Below, in pieces: positions 1-10,296 of a stretch of DNA of 64,000 nucleotides; positions within the stretch are counted from its first letter, which is position 1; each line of letters starts with the position of its first letter. The notes beneath the pieces were generated by a model that saw only the letters and a program-made list of their open reading frames with translations, was not told the DNA's origin and made no database searches. Both the position numbers and the translations under genes were made by a program. The DNA is from Semisulcospira habei (taxonomy: Eukaryota; Mollusca; Gastropoda; Semisulcospiridae). Location of the stretch: assembly GCA_036245525.1 (NCBI GenBank), contig BTPG01000005.1, forward strand, positions 180,225,198 through 180,289,197, in the 5' to 3' direction.

Positions 1-302
1 AGAGGACAGCTTCCAACACTGTGAATGCCGTTCTTAAGGCGATTCAAAATCCAGCCAATATGGTTGTGTAACTGAAAACATTTAAATCGTCAGGAAATCA
101 AATCCGGCATGTAACAGCTTTACTCAGATTTTCAGGAGTTAGTGAGGAACCCTGTGGAGATCAGCTGAAATTGTAAGCTAGATTTTTTCTTACGTGGCAT
201 ACTCCGCCATCAGGGGTCCTTTTGTGTTGTTCGTTAGAGCCAGTTGTCTTTTTTTTCTGAGGTACCCCGCTGAGGTCAGCATTCACGTCACACCTTTTCT
301 CT

Positions 303-533
303 TTAACCCCTTCCATGCCACTGTACCTGCGTGTTACCCACATGTTTGTTTCTGAAATCGTGTTTCATTCAACGACCAAAAAGCCAGACCCATCCAAGAA
401 ACGTGGATAGAAATCGGTCTCAGTAAGAGGCATAGATCCTCATGAGCCCCCGCAGTCGCGGGGGTTCATGAGGATCTATGTCTCTTGCATTTGGATCGCG
501 TTTACGTTTTTTTCTCGGCAGCGAAAAGGTTAA
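303..533. mobile_element. TTAA-C palindromic MITE
   Basis: Begins TTAACCCCTTCCATGCCAC and ends CTCGGCAGCGAAAAGGTTAA. The central hairpin around 432-486 is built on GCAAGAGGCATAGATCCTCA-type arms. The short imperfect terminal repeats and TTAA ends define family C. Confidence 0.75.
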
Positions 534-584
534 CCGCTCCTGTTTTCGTTTCTTCCATTGGGGCATTTCCGTTGTTCCGTTTGT

Positions 585-780
585 TTAACCGCTTCGCCGA
601 CAGTGCTCACGAATCTCGCGTTTGAAACGACTGCACACTGACCGAAACTCGCGGGCAGAACACAGATGTAAAGGAGACTAAACATAGACACAAGGAACAT
701 AGGCGTGACAAGAGACATAAACCCTCATGAGCCCCCGCGAATGCGGGGGCTCATGAGGGTTTATATCTCTTGCATAAGCA
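585..780. mobile_element. TTAA-C MITE, AAACCCTCATGAG subtype
   Basis: Left end TTAACCGCTTCGCCGACAGT. The hairpin at about 708-772 has arms ending ATAAACCCTCATGAG and CTCATGAGGGTTTAT, a change from the usual GATCCTCATGAG that is mirrored on both arms. The right end is lost. Confidence 0.65.
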
Positions 781-866
781 AACTTTTTCTCCTGATCAAA
801 GCAGGTCTCTTTTACCCCCCTTGTTACTGTAAGCATTAGCTGTGGCTGCAGGCACAAAGGAGTTAA

Positions 867-1081
867 TTAACTCATTCAGCCCGACGGCCGTATTTTCCCA
901 AATTTGGGAGGCGTCATCTAATGACTATGCACCAGTTGCAGCAGATGGGTCGATCATGATAATTCAAGGGCAGTGCCAGCTTAGCTTGGCGCCGACAGGC
1001 GCCAAGCTAATCTGGCACTACCCTTGAATTATCATGGTCGACCCATCTCCTGCTGTAGTGCATCAGGCCTGAATGGGTTAA
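867..1081. mobile_element. TTAA-A palindromic MITE
   Basis: TTAA at both ends (867-870 and 1078-1081). The central perfect hairpin is made of ATTCAAGGGCAGTGCCAG-type arms meeting at GGCGCC-gaca-GGCGCC. The single-copy side (CCAAATTTGGGAGGCGTC) is at the left, so this copy is reversed relative to most others. Confidence 0.85.
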
Positions 1082-1365
1082 GACGACGATAAGAGAGCAA
1101 ACATGAATGAAAGGCACACAATCATAAACGAAAGATTTGTTGGTAATAGTCCGTGTATTGTATGTATGCTTGTGCGTGGTTTCTGTTGTTTGTTTGTTTT
1201 TCGGGCCCAAGAATATATTTTTACAATTCAATTACTTGATGTTTTGTCTGGAAATGTCCGACATTTCTGCTGACTGACCGCGACTGGCCTACATGCACCA
1301 ACTTTCTGACCAAGTCAGGTATGTTTTTTCGGGTAAGTGTGTGTCCTGGTGAGCCAAAGTCTATC

Positions 1366-1420
1366 GGGCCTTCGTCGGCCGCAGTTGGCCCGCGCACAGC
1401 CCTAGGCCCGACATCAGTCT
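1366..1420. repeat. GC-rich palindrome arm, family G
   Basis: GGGCC-TTCGTCGGCCGCAGTTGGCCCGCGCAC is the same motif as the arms of the complete copies at 16.8, 26.1 and 54.7 kb; only a partial right arm remains. Confidence 0.45.
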
Positions 1421-1444
1421 TGGCCTTGCATAGTTTTTCCATGT

Positions 1445-1658
1445 TTAACCCATTCAGTCCTGACGCACTACAGCAGGAGATGGGTCGACCATGATAATTC
1501 AAGGGTAGTGCTAGATTAGCTTGGCGCTTGTCGGCGAGAAGCTTATCTGGCACTGCCCTTGAATTATCATGGTCGATCCATCTTCTGCAACTGGAGCATA
1601 GTCATTAGATGACGCCTCCAAAATTTGGGAAATACGGCCGTCGGGCTGAATGAGCTAA
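1445..1658. mobile_element. TTAA-A palindromic MITE
   Basis: Left TTAA at 1445-1448, right end mutated to CTAA. The full hairpin and the single-copy CCTCCAAAATTTGGGAAATA arm are present, and the tip is partly mismatched. Confidence 0.8.
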
Positions 1659-2255
1659 AACTTTCATGTCAACTGTCGACTGGCAATATGATCGGCAAAT
1701 TGTTGTTTGTTTTTGTTTTGTTAAGTTATTTGTTGTTTTTTATCTTCGACCCTCTGGTTGGACGAACTAAAGCTTTTAAAAAGCTCGACAATAAAGCAAT
1801 CAACGTTTTTTTTTTACAAAAACATAATATTGTGACACTTTTGTAATCGACTTTCGATTTCGCTTTTTATTTTTTTCGCCTACACTCGCTCACGGTAAAA
1901 TACGCAATACGTCGAAAGTGAATTGTTTGTCAGAAAGAAAAAAAAGTCGAACACGAATGATGTGCGCTAGTTTGTGATTTTAGACCTAATGGCCTTGAGC
2001 CGTAACTTCCAAAATCACAGAGTAGCACGCATTATTGTCTTGTTGACACTCTTATTGAAAACAGCAGGGGACATAACCACGCAATAACCAGAAACATTCC
2101 TGCACATTTCATCAACAGGGGGTGTGGTGTAGGCTGTAAGGGGAATAATTGTATCACGCTTTGGGATATCGGCACAAAAGCTGCACAGATTAAGTACTCG
2201 CTTGACCGACAATTACACCACCAATTTAAAGCGAAAAAGGAGTAAATCTGAGTAG
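1659..2255. other. No gene recognised; weak inverted repeat
   Basis: AT-rich, with no convincing splice-bounded coding segment. An imperfect inverted repeat (TGCGCTAGTTTGTGATTTTA near 1962 against AAATCACAGAGTAGCACGCA near 2012) surrounds a short unique centre and may be another foldback element. Confidence 0.4.
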
Positions 2256-2260
2256 GCAAG

Positions 2261-2325
2261 AGTCATAGATTCTCGTGAGCCCCTGCGACTGCAGGGGCTC
2301 ATGAGAATCTATGTCTCTTACAGAG
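2261..2325. mobile_element. TTAA-C hairpin core
   Basis: Only the hairpin is evident. The arms share two copy-specific changes: ATTCTC pairs with GAGAAT, and CCCCTGC pairs with GCAGGGG. Confidence 0.65.
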
Positions 2326-2569
2326 GAGAGAGGCTGATTGATGAATTACTCCCAAATTGATAGGAACAACGGGGAGTACCCGGCGTGATTGAAGAGCAGG
2401 GTGTAATGTCCACTACAATGAAGGGCAACGGGTGCAAACCTGTGATCGGAAATCGAATATCGATTTGGGTTTATCGGCCACAAGACTACTAGCTCACAAC
2501 AAGCTGGTCGGGTCAAAACGCCACAGTCATACTTTCTCATGCAAGATGTGGGTACCCCGGGAGCAATAT

Positions 2570-2610
2570 GTCTTGGGGCCGACGACGGCCGCAGTGGGCC
2601 CGAGGATCTT
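2570..2610. repeat. Family G palindrome half
   Basis: GGGGCCGACGACGGCCGCAG followed by TGGGCCCGAGGATCTT matches one arm of the family G palindrome; the partner arm is absent. Confidence 0.4.
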
Positions 2611-2844
2611 CGCTTACATTAGTCGTCGATAGGCACAGGTGCTGAAGAGAATAAACAGAACCAATCGAACACTAAAATCGGTTTTTATTTGTGGCATATT
2701 TCGGTTCTACGTCAAAACAGTACAGACCAACACATATTTTGAAGAGGAGATAATGTTTTCTCGTCCGTCTCCAAAATTTGGTAGGAATTCTTACCTACCG
2801 AAGTAGTCCTCGAATGACATAAAAATGAAAATTTTCCTATGCGT

Positions 2845-3008
2845 AACATTTTACTTTTTTTTCTTTATTCTGTTCTTTATTCTTTTCTTTATTCTTTTCT
2901 TTAGTCTTTTCTTTATTCTTTTAATTTCTTTTCTTTGCTTCTTTCTTTCTATTTTTTTTTTTCTCTTCTTTTCTCTGCTCTTCTTTTTCTTTCTTTCCCT
3001 TTCTTGGG
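2845..3008. repeat. Pyrimidine tract (TTCTTT)n
   Basis: About 160 bases of irregular TTCTTTATTC/TTTCTT repeats, almost purely pyrimidine on the plus strand. Confidence 0.9.
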
Positions 3009-3252
3009 GAGGATAGTGGTGATCTCGTGGTGTACGTATCTAAACGTAGAAACAGTGCTGAAGTAAAAGTCTTCGAATAGGTTAGAAGTTTTCAACCGAG
3101 GGTATTACTTTAGGGGCGATAGCTGTAGCGCCAAAAAATAATACTCTGAGGTCAATATTCTTACGTAACCTACCACACCCCTATTGCCAAAGCAATTTAT
3201 ACCACGTGCTTCCTTTTATTTACAATGGCTGGGCTATGAATGGCTTTCAAAG

Positions 3253-3441
3253 TTAACCCATTCCGCCCCAGCGATGATAATTCAATGGTAGTGCCAGATT
3301 AGCTTGGCGCCACGAGGCGCCAAGCTAATCTGGCACTACCCTTGAATTGTCATGGTTGATCCATATCCTGTAACGGGTACATAGTTGTTAAGAGACACGT
3401 GAAAAATTTACAAAATGCGGCTTTGGGGTTAAATGGGTTAA
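3253..3441. mobile_element. TTAA-A palindromic MITE
   Basis: TTAA at 3253-3256 and 3438-3441. The hairpin tip is GGCGCC-acga-GGCGCC. The left flank before the hairpin is shortened, as if part of the usual ACTACAGCAGGAGATGG segment was deleted. Confidence 0.8.
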
Positions 3442-3807
3442 CACGCCTATTGCGTCGGACTGGACGCATCATAACATCCGAGCGCGCTTCCGTAGCCAGA
3501 AAATAGGTCCATCCTTTACCTGGTCTAGTGTTGAAATGAGAAAGAAATGTATGCAACTTCCTGTAAAAACCATCAAGCGATTGTTCCTAAAAAGGAACGG
3601 AAAACAGCAAATAGAGGTTGCAATATGGCAATAGGGCTGTGGTGGGTTACGTAGAATATTCACCTTAGAGTATTATTTTTTACAGCTCGCGCCCCAAAAG
3701 TAATACCCTCCGTAGAAAACTTCTCACCTGTTCGAGGACTTATGCCTACGTTTGTTCTACGTTTGTTTCCATATCACCCGGAAGAAGGGTCTTTGATCCA
3801 AAACGTC

Positions 3808-4118
3808 GTGTTCCTTGTATTTAATTTTCGGCCCCCGCTCCTTTTCCGTCTACGGTCCATCCACATGGAACACTCTCCCACTCTCTCTCTCCGTGAGAAA
3901 CACTCTCTCTCCTCCCAGTCCGCCCTCAAAACTTACCTCTTCCAACAGTTCAAGCACTATAATATCACTACAACCCCCACCCCAAGCTGACTGTCGTAAT
4001 GTAAGTGTGGTACGTGAGTCATTGTCTAATGCGTGCGCGAGTTGTGAGTGTGCAATTAGAGTTATAATTATTATAAGATAAGCGCAATATAAATACCGTA
4101 ATTATTATTATTATTTAA
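3808..4118 (+). mobile_element. L2/CR1-like LINE 3' end fragment
   Basis: Encodes the decayed C-terminal end of the reverse-transcriptase polyprotein (FGPRSFSVYGPSTWNTLPLS in one frame, SALKTYLFQQF in another), followed by the same 3' UTR and (ATT)n tail as the longer copy ending at 21,213 (GACTGTCGTAATGTA, GTACGTGAGTCATTGTCTAA, then TATAAATACCGTAATTATTATT). The two copies are clearly one family. This piece is 5'-truncated and frameshifted. Confidence 0.8.
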
Positions 4119-4575
4119 AGGGTTTTCAACCTCTATTTTCTGTTTTCCGTTCCTAAAAAGAGAATGAACAACAATAACAAAAAAATAATGTGATGACGAA
4201 AATACTCATGATGTCATATTTACTGCACGTCCGTCTAAAGGTCTTCATCGTTAGAGGTAGAAAGTTGCACCGAGTGGTGCAAATAATAATCTCGTGAACT
4301 GCAGGTAGGAATCATAATTTTTTTAGTTTTCCCCTAGCAGTTCACTGCCTGTCCCACTCCTTGCCCCCGCGCTAAACAAACAAGCAATGCTCCAGACCTG
4401 TGACGTGCGACGCTTTACCTCAAAGTGTTGCCCCCGGGCCCACTCCACCCGGAACATTTGACTCGCTGTAACTCATGAACCTTCGCCTCTATGTCTCTTC
4501 CCGATCGAATGTACGTCTTTGCCTGCTCCCACCGGAAACGACAAACCAATAACTGTGTAGTCGTTCAAGACGGAT
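4119..4575. other. No feature recognised
   Basis: No coding exon, repeat family or strong inverted repeat was seen here beyond ordinary AT-rich sequence. Confidence 0.5.
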
Positions 4576-4652
4576 ACTCACCTGCAAGAGGCATAGATCC
4601 TCATGTGCCCCCGCAGGTGCGGGGGCTCATGAGGATCAGTGCCTCTTGCTGG
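4576..4652. mobile_element. TTAA-C hairpin core
   Basis: CTGCAAGAGGCATAGATCCT through GAGGATCAGTGCCTCTTGCT. The tip is CCCCCGCAGGTGCGGGGG; outer ends are not recognisable. Confidence 0.65.
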
Positions 4653-4764
4653 TTTCTCTACGTCTGTCAGTTTTTCAAGAGATAAGCTAGCGTTCAATCA
4701 GCGGTTGATATCCTTGTACCTCCTGCCCCGGGTACACTTAAACGAGACGTGCCTGGAACAAAGA

Positions 4765-4972
4765 TTAACTCATTCAGCCCAGACACACTGCAGCAAGACA
4801 TGGATCGAACATGATAGTTCAAGGGTGGTGCCAGAATAGCTTGGCGCCTATAGGCGCCAAGCTATTCTGGCACCACCCTTGAACTATCAATTTGTCTCTA
4901 GAATTGCAAAACAGTCCTTCAGAGGGCAACTTCAAAATTTGGGGATTTCGTTCTTGGGGTAGAATGTGTTAA
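4765..4972. mobile_element. TTAA-B palindromic MITE
   Basis: TTAA at both ends. The family-B hairpin (GATAGTTCAAGGGTGGTGCC arms, GGCGCC-tata-GGCGCC tip) is followed by the single-copy side ending GGGGTAGAATGTGTTAA. Type example of family B. Confidence 0.85.
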
Positions 4973-5177
4973 AGTCGCTGACACGGAGATTACAGGTGCA
5001 TTCCCAGGTAACGTGACTCGTATGGCAAACAGCTTAGTGACCCTATTGGGCAAATCGCACTGACAAGAAACACTTGAACCTTTTCGAAAAGAGGAATCAC
5101 GTATCCAAACAATAGACCTGATCAGCCTTGACATGTGAGACCCTGATATTAAGGAATGGCTGGAACCAATCCCAAGC

Positions 5178-5250
5178 CAGCAAGAGGTATAAATTCTCAT
5201 GAGCCCCTGCGGCTGAAATGGCTAATAAGAATATGTGCCTCTTGAAGATG
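5178..5250. mobile_element. TTAA-C hairpin, degenerate
   Basis: GCAAGAGGTATAAATTCTCA on the left; the right arm is heavily mutated but ends GTGCCTCTTG. Confidence 0.5.
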
Positions 5251-5414
5251 GATCGGACAGGCCTAGTTTCAAGTTTGACGTAATTGTCGACGTAACGGAA
5301 CCGGCTGACCACTTAATAGTACCTACCTTGACACTCCCGCATTCACCACCTCCCTCCACTCCTTCCACACTCCCCACCCCCGATTAAAAGGAGCAAAGCA
5401 GAGAGGGCAGACAG

Positions 5415-5422
5415 TATATAAA
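5415..5422 (+). promoter_or_regulatory. TATA box of the small gene
   Basis: TATATAAA, lying upstream of a candidate first exon that ends at a good donor, TTTG followed by GTAAGTC (exon end about 5614). It has the right orientation and distance to drive the coding exon at 6772. Inference from motif and context only. Confidence 0.5.
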
Positions 5423-5444
5423 CATGGAACGGTTCGGAAGATCA

Positions 5445-5614
5445 TTAAACAACTTCTGAGATTTAAATGCAAGCAGATCACAGGGTTACCGATCCAACAC
5501 ACAGGCGCCTTACCAGAGCTGACAGCTACTATAGCACAAAAGGATTGCCTTTACTTGAAAGACCGCTACCGGACACTTCTATAGAACTGACTTCAGTAAT
5601 TACGTCTTGTGTTT
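5445..5614 (+). other. Candidate non-coding first exon
   Basis: The segment between the TATA box and the GTAAGTC donor has no long open frame, so it would be a 5' UTR exon spliced to the acceptor TTTGTTTTAG ending at 6771. Confidence 0.4.
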
Positions 5615-5631
5615 GGTAAGTCTTTTTATTA

Positions 5632-6056
5632 TCCCCCCCCCCTCCCCCCCCCCCTCGACTTTTTTATTGTTGGAAAGCATTTTATTTCCGAACAATATTC
5701 TGAAGTGTCGTGTAGGTGTGTAGGCAGATGATGACAAAGTGATTTCATATTGAGCTTACCTTAGGTTTCCTTTTACTTCCAACTCCTTCACTGCTTAGCC
5801 GCTACCCAGCGGCCGTCGACGGCCCAAAGTGGTTTTGCTATTGGGATACTGACGATAAAGACACGTATATCTACGTGGTTTTGTTGTTTGTTGGTTTGTT
5901 GGTTTGTTTGTTTGGTGTGTTTTTGGTTGTTTTGTTTTTGTTTGTTTGTTGTTGTTGTTGTTGGTTGTTGGTTTTTTGTTGTTTTTTTTTTTTTTTTTTT
6001 TTTTGGTGGGGGGGGCTTGTTTGTTTTTTGGGTGTTTTTGGGGGGGGGGGGGCCGA
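5632..6056. repeat. Poly-C, (TTTG)n and poly-T/poly-G tracts
   Basis: Cytosine runs at 5632-5656, (TTTG)/(TTG)-rich DNA at 5880-5970, about 26 Ts near 5977-6004 and a G run near 6041-6052. It lies inside the inferred intron of the small gene. Confidence 0.9.
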
Positions 6057-6320
6057 ACGGCATATTAGTAGCAAGTTACGCCGAACGGTATTGTCAATAG
6101 CAATATGTTCATTTCCAAGGAGTTCATTTTTCAAACTTCTAGTGCCTTATTGTCCGACAGCTCTTTATTTGTTCCTGACTTGTTGCCTTTTTACTAAAAT
6201 GTGAATACGGCACATTTAGATGTATTTTTCATTTTCCAATCATTGCATGCATTCTAATAATCCAGTGTCTCCACATATGCATTCATACAAGACGTCTAGT
6301 TTTAACTAGTATACATGTCT

Positions 6321-6360
6321 TGGGGGGGGGGGGGGGGAGAGAGAGAGAGAGAGAGAGAAA
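6321..6360. repeat. (G)n(GA)n microsatellite
   Basis: Seventeen Gs followed by about eleven GA units. Confidence 0.9.
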
Positions 6361-6509
6361 AAGTTGTCACACCAGTGTCAAAAACAACAGATCCGGCCAT
6401 CCGGTTTCAGACAACGAACAAATTGTTTGGCAATGTTGCAGCCTTTGCGGGGTTCTATTTATGAAGTAGTTTCATTACTTTTACTGCATTTCCTTTGCTC
6501 CTTTTCTGT

Positions 6510-6725
6510 TTAACCCCTTCGCTGCCAGTGACTGCAGCTTGTGTTTTTGAAATCGTAAATTCAGTGTCAATGATCCGCAGCAGTCAAAGTAAAATGGATA
6601 CAAAGCGGCTTTGGCAAGAGGCATAGATCATCGTGAGCCCCCGCAACTGCGGGGGCTCACGAGGATCTATACCTCTTGCAGATCTGTATTGTTTGGATTT
6701 TCTCTCGGCAGTGAGGGGGGTATTT
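6510..6725. mobile_element. TTAA-C palindromic MITE
   Basis: Left end TTAACCCCTTCGCTGCCAGT. The hairpin around 6614-6681 has tip CCCCCGCAACTGCGGGGG and a shared change CGTGAG/CTCACG on both arms. The right end is CTCGGCAGTGAGGGGG without TTAA. It lies some 50 bases before the coding exon of the small gene. Confidence 0.75.
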
Positions 6726-6853
6726 TAAATTATTTTGAGTTCTCAATTTTTATACGTTTTCTTTGTTTTAGGTCGCTGCGCTACATCAACTTACGACAAC
6801 AGCACACAGTTCCAACCCTCCTGCTGGCGTTGCTGTCGACGACTGAAATCAGC

Positions 6854-7381
6854 ATGCTGGCTGCCATCCCCAGCATGTCCACTGTCTCCTTCTCCCCCGT
6901 TAGATCGTCCTCCCCTCTCACTGCACGCCGCAACCGCCACCTGACCTTTTCAGCAGACGTGCAGATGCTTTGGTGGGAAGACGTCCACAGTTTCGCCACG
7001 TCTCGCGAGAGTCTCGACATTCACCGCCCGCCCCTCCCGCGAGGCTCGGACGAGTTCGAGACAGTTATCGAGGAGCTCCGGCCAAAGGGCGACAATTCTC
7101 CTTCCACGACACCAACGCTGAACAGACGACGCATGCGGGTGGCTTCCAGATCGTCTTCATTCCGAAAGGACACGATGAGTCCCGCAAGCTCCGTTAGAAA
7201 CAGCCCGAGAGGCTGGGACATTTCTAGAACCAGCACCAGTACAGCCAGCAGCATTAACAGTTTCTCACAGTGGATGTGCAAGAAGAGAGTTCTCAGATGT
7301 CATGAGAAAGCCCGCAGCCGACTCGCGTCCACCATTGAAGAAGAGAAAGACTTCGCAGAAGCGCACAGCAATGGGAGGTGA
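6854..7381 (+). CDS. Small Ser/Arg-rich protein, function unknown
   Basis: An open frame of 175 codons from ATG at 6854 to TGA at 7381, in a distinctly GC-rich block unlike the AT-rich surroundings, so it looks like a genuine coding exon. The exon begins at the acceptor TTTGTTTTAG (6771) and would be joined to the non-coding exon ending at about 5614. The protein starts MLAAIPSMSTVSFSPVRS. It contains an SADVQMLWWEDVHSF segment, an acidic EFETVIEELRPKG stretch, and Ser/Arg-rich low-complexity tails with RSSSF and RNSPRGW motifs that resemble kinase sites. No signal peptide or membrane span is seen after the chosen Met. The frame is also open upstream to 6611, but that part crosses the splice acceptor and a transposon, so I start at 6854. 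I do not recognise the family; a short cytoplasmic regulatory protein is a guess. Confidence 0.5.
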   Translation: MLAAIPSMSTVSFSPVRSSSPLTARRNRHLTFSADVQMLWWEDVHSFATSRESLDIHRPPLPRGSDEFETVIEELRPKGDNSPSTTPTLNRRRMRVASRSSSFRKDTMSPASSVRNSPRGWDISRTSTSTASSINSFSQWMCKKRVLRCHEKARSRLASTIEEEKDFAEAHSNGR

Positions 7382-7459
7382 ATCATTTCGGCAGAGAGCT
7401 CTGTGATGCGGGCAAACTAGTGCTGACTTCGGCGGCGCAATTACTGAATTAGTTTGGGG

Positions 7460-7673
7460 TTAATCCATTTAGCCCCAAAGGTGCATTTCCCAATTTTGGG
7501 AGGTGTCATCTAACGTCTGTGTGCCATTTACAGGAGATGGTTCGACCATGATAATTCAAGAGTAGTGCCATATTAGCTTGGCGCCTTGCGGCGCCATGCT
7601 AATTTGGCACTACCCTTGAATTAACTTGGTCCATCCATCAACAGCTGTAGTGCGTCAGTGCTAAATGGGTCAA
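7460..7673. mobile_element. TTAA-A palindromic MITE
   Basis: TTAA at 7460, right end decayed to TCAA. It lies just downstream of the stop codon at 7381, so it may fall in the 3' UTR of the small gene. Confidence 0.75.
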
Positions 7674-7872
7674 ACCGGATTACGATCAAGATGGAAGATC
7701 TCTGGTAGCTGACTTCAAAAATGAGCGAAGAGACCCGTTCTGTCTCTAACGGAACATATCGAAAGTTCATTAATTGCCGAAACGTGGACTGCTGCATTTC
7801 ACGGCAATAGATGCAATGGTACATGCAGACCTACCGGACTCAGAGTAGCTGTAATGCAGGGTCAGATATACA

Positions 7873-8043
7873 GACGAGCAAAAGAAATGCGACATAATTA
7901 TTGTGAATTAGTACACTTTAGTGTTTCTGATGATTCCCAAAATGTCGCATTTCTGACGAGCAAAAGCAATGCGACATTTTTGGAAATGCGACTTTTCTGG
8001 AATCATCGGAAACACTAATGTCGCATTTCGTTTGCTCATCAGT
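7873..8043. mobile_element. Family F palindrome (GACGAGCAAAAGAAATGCGAC)
   Basis: Arms GACGAGCAAAAGAAATGCGA and GTTTGCTCATC flank inner arms GGAATCATCGGAAACACTAA and TTAGTGTTTCTGATGATTCC. The element appears twice over, as one copy inserted in or duplicated beside another. Clear relatives are at 24.9, 60.3 and 63.1 kb. Confidence 0.7.
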
Positions 8044-8280
8044 AGAAATGAAACATATTGCACCGTGACGAACTTTGGGCAGGCAGAACAGTAGCTCTTT
8101 TTCACTTGTGCGATGTATCTGCGCTGGCCATCATAGAGATACTCTCACGGAGCAGAAACTATAACAATCGTCTGTGAGTGTTGGTTGCTGCTTTGTGCTG
8201 ACCTGGTGACACATACTTGCCTGGACTGTACCAGGCGTGAACATAGTGATATTGACATTGATTAAACGGTGTGCAGAAGA

Positions 8281-8532
8281 CGAATGAATGAATGGAATGA
8301 ATTGGAATGGAATAAATTGGAATGGAATAAATTGGAATGGAATAAATTGGAATTGGAATGGAATACATTGGAATGGGAATGGAATGAATTGGAATTGGAA
8401 TGGAATTAATGAGAATGGGAATTGGAATAGGAATTGGAATGGGGAATGAATGCATGAATGAATGAATGAATGAATGAATGAATGAATGAATGAATGGTCA
8501 TTTCTAATTTCTGACTGAATAAATGAATGGTC
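8281..8532. repeat. (GGAAT)n and (GAAT)n satellite-like tract
   Basis: AATTGGAATGGAATAAATTG-type higher-order units at 8288-8445, followed by about ten GAAT/AATG units, then a 30-base duplicated ATGGTCATTTCTAATT segment. Confidence 0.9.
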
Positions 8533-8721
8533 ATTTCTAATTGCTGACATTGTAGAGATAGTGCTCTATTGGTTTATACAAACTGACTTGCAGTTTAGTT
8601 TGACAACGCTTGTGTCGTGTTTTTGATGATACGCCTTGGTGGGATTGAAGTTTTTGAACGTCTTCATCAAACCGTTTTCAAATAATAATGAAACTGCCAC
8701 TGTGATCTGATGTTTGCGTCG

Positions 8722-8912
8722 TTAACTCATTCAACCCTGACGCACTACAGCCGGAGATGGGTCGACCATGAAAATTCAAGGGCAGTGTCAGATTAGCTTG
8801 GTGGCGCTGCCCTTGAATTATCATGGTCGATCCATCTCCTGCAAATGGTGCATAGTCATTCGATGACGCCTCCAAAATTGTGGAAATACGGCCGTCGGGT
8901 TGAATGAGTTAA
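8722..8912. mobile_element. TTAA-A MITE with deleted hairpin tip
   Basis: TTAA at both ends. The left arm runs to AGCTTGG and jumps directly to TGGCGCTGCCCTTGAATT, so about 25 bases of the palindrome centre are missing. Confidence 0.75.
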
Positions 8913-9136
8913 ATATTTTGCTTTGTGTATATGCGAATTGAAGAAGCATGTATGCGAGTGTGTGTGGTGTGTGCGTGAGTGCGTGCATGCTTGCGCTCGT
9001 GCCTGCATGCGTGCGTGTGTGTTTTCCAAATTCGTTTTTAGAAAATTGAAGCACTACAAAGATTAATTAAAACCGTAGACTCTAATGTTTCGTTTGCTTA
9101 CGGACACGGGTAAACGTATGTCTGTCTTTAATCCGT

Positions 9137-9322
9137 TTAACCCCACGGCTTCATTTCCCAAACGACTATGTAGCAGTTGCAGGTGATGGATCGACTATGA
9201 TAATTCAAGGGTAGTGCCAGATTAGCTTGGCGCCTTCAGGCGCCAAGCTAATCTGGCACTACCCTTCGAATTATCATGGTCAATCCATCACCTGTTGTCG
9301 GGCGTCGTAGATAAATGGGTGA
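9137..9322. mobile_element. TTAA-A palindromic MITE
   Basis: TTAACCCCACGGC on the left, GATAAATGGGTGAAC on the right; the hairpin is nearly perfect apart from one inserted C in the right arm. Confidence 0.75.
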
Positions 9323-9477
9323 ACAGTTCATTATATACGTGCAAGTGATAGTGATGCCGTATAGCAACAAAGCCAAAGCTGAAACAAGAAGGTTTTCATT
9401 TCCTTTATTCTGCAGCTAAAGTCGTCAGTCACACATACTCGTACACACCCACTCAAATATTTGAAATAAATAATATT

Positions 9478-9495
9478 TGGGGGGGGGGGGGGGAA
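9478..9495. repeat. Poly-G tract
   Basis: A run of about seventeen Gs, preceded by AATAATATT. Confidence 0.9.
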
Positions 9496-9578
9496 GTGCA
9501 ACCATAGAAAAGCAACACGCAACTGTGATCTTGAGATTTAAAAAAAAAATAATGGTGCCGGTCAAGTCATGGATGGCT

Positions 9579-9700
9579 TAACCCTTTCGATGCCAAGAAA
9601 AACTGAACAGGATCCAACTGCAAGAAATATAGATCATCACGAGCCCCCAAGGGCTCATGAGGATCTCTGCCTCTTGCTGACACCACTTTGTATCCACGCC
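9579..9700. mobile_element. TTAA-C MITE, shortened hairpin
   Basis: Left end TTAACCCTTTCGATGCCAAG. The hairpin loop lost the CGCAGTTGCG tip, leaving GAGCCCCCAAGGGCTC. Confidence 0.65.
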
Positions 9701-9917
9701 CCTTTAGAGGACCGGGGCTCTTGTCGTCGAATGAACAAAGATTTCAGAAACACCATCTTCGTCCACTGTCAGCGGCATAAGCAACTGACAAAATGTCAAA
9801 ACTGCATCTTCCTGAAGACACCGATCAGCTCAGATAGCACTGTTTTCTCTTCAAGTCCCTGTGTGTTAACACAGCTACGCTTAACACGCAACAACGAGAG
9901 AAGCATCGGTCGTGAGC

Positions 9918-10015
9918 GTGTAAGGGTAGTGCTAGGTCAGCTTGGTGCCTGGGAAAGCGCCTAGAAAACCTGGCGCTACCCTTGAATTATCACGGCCGAT
10001 CAGACTCCCTCAGCT
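9918..10015. mobile_element. TTAA-A relic, mutated hairpin
   Basis: AAGGGTAGTGCTAGGTCAGC on the left and CTGGCGCTACCCTTGAATTA on the right; the tip no longer pairs. Confidence 0.5.
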
Positions 10016-10096
10016 AGTACCAGGTCCCCTAGACATCTCCAAACGTTACTAAAATCATTCTGATAGGTGACCCCTCCAATGCCGAGAGACTGATTG

Positions 10097-10235
10097 ATTG
10101 ATTGACTTTATTTTCCAAGGAAGGAGGTTTTAGGCGCGCAGGCCCATCATTATCAACCTGTCCTTGCTAATGTACATAATCAAGACAACAACATACGAAA
10201 CAACGTATTGAACGTGAAGAAGAAGAAACACACAC

Positions 10236-10296
<61 letters not shown>

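Noticed and set aside
8131..8550. 139-residue FIPFQF-repeat frame
   Set aside because: A translation of the GGAAT pentanucleotide array, not a protein.
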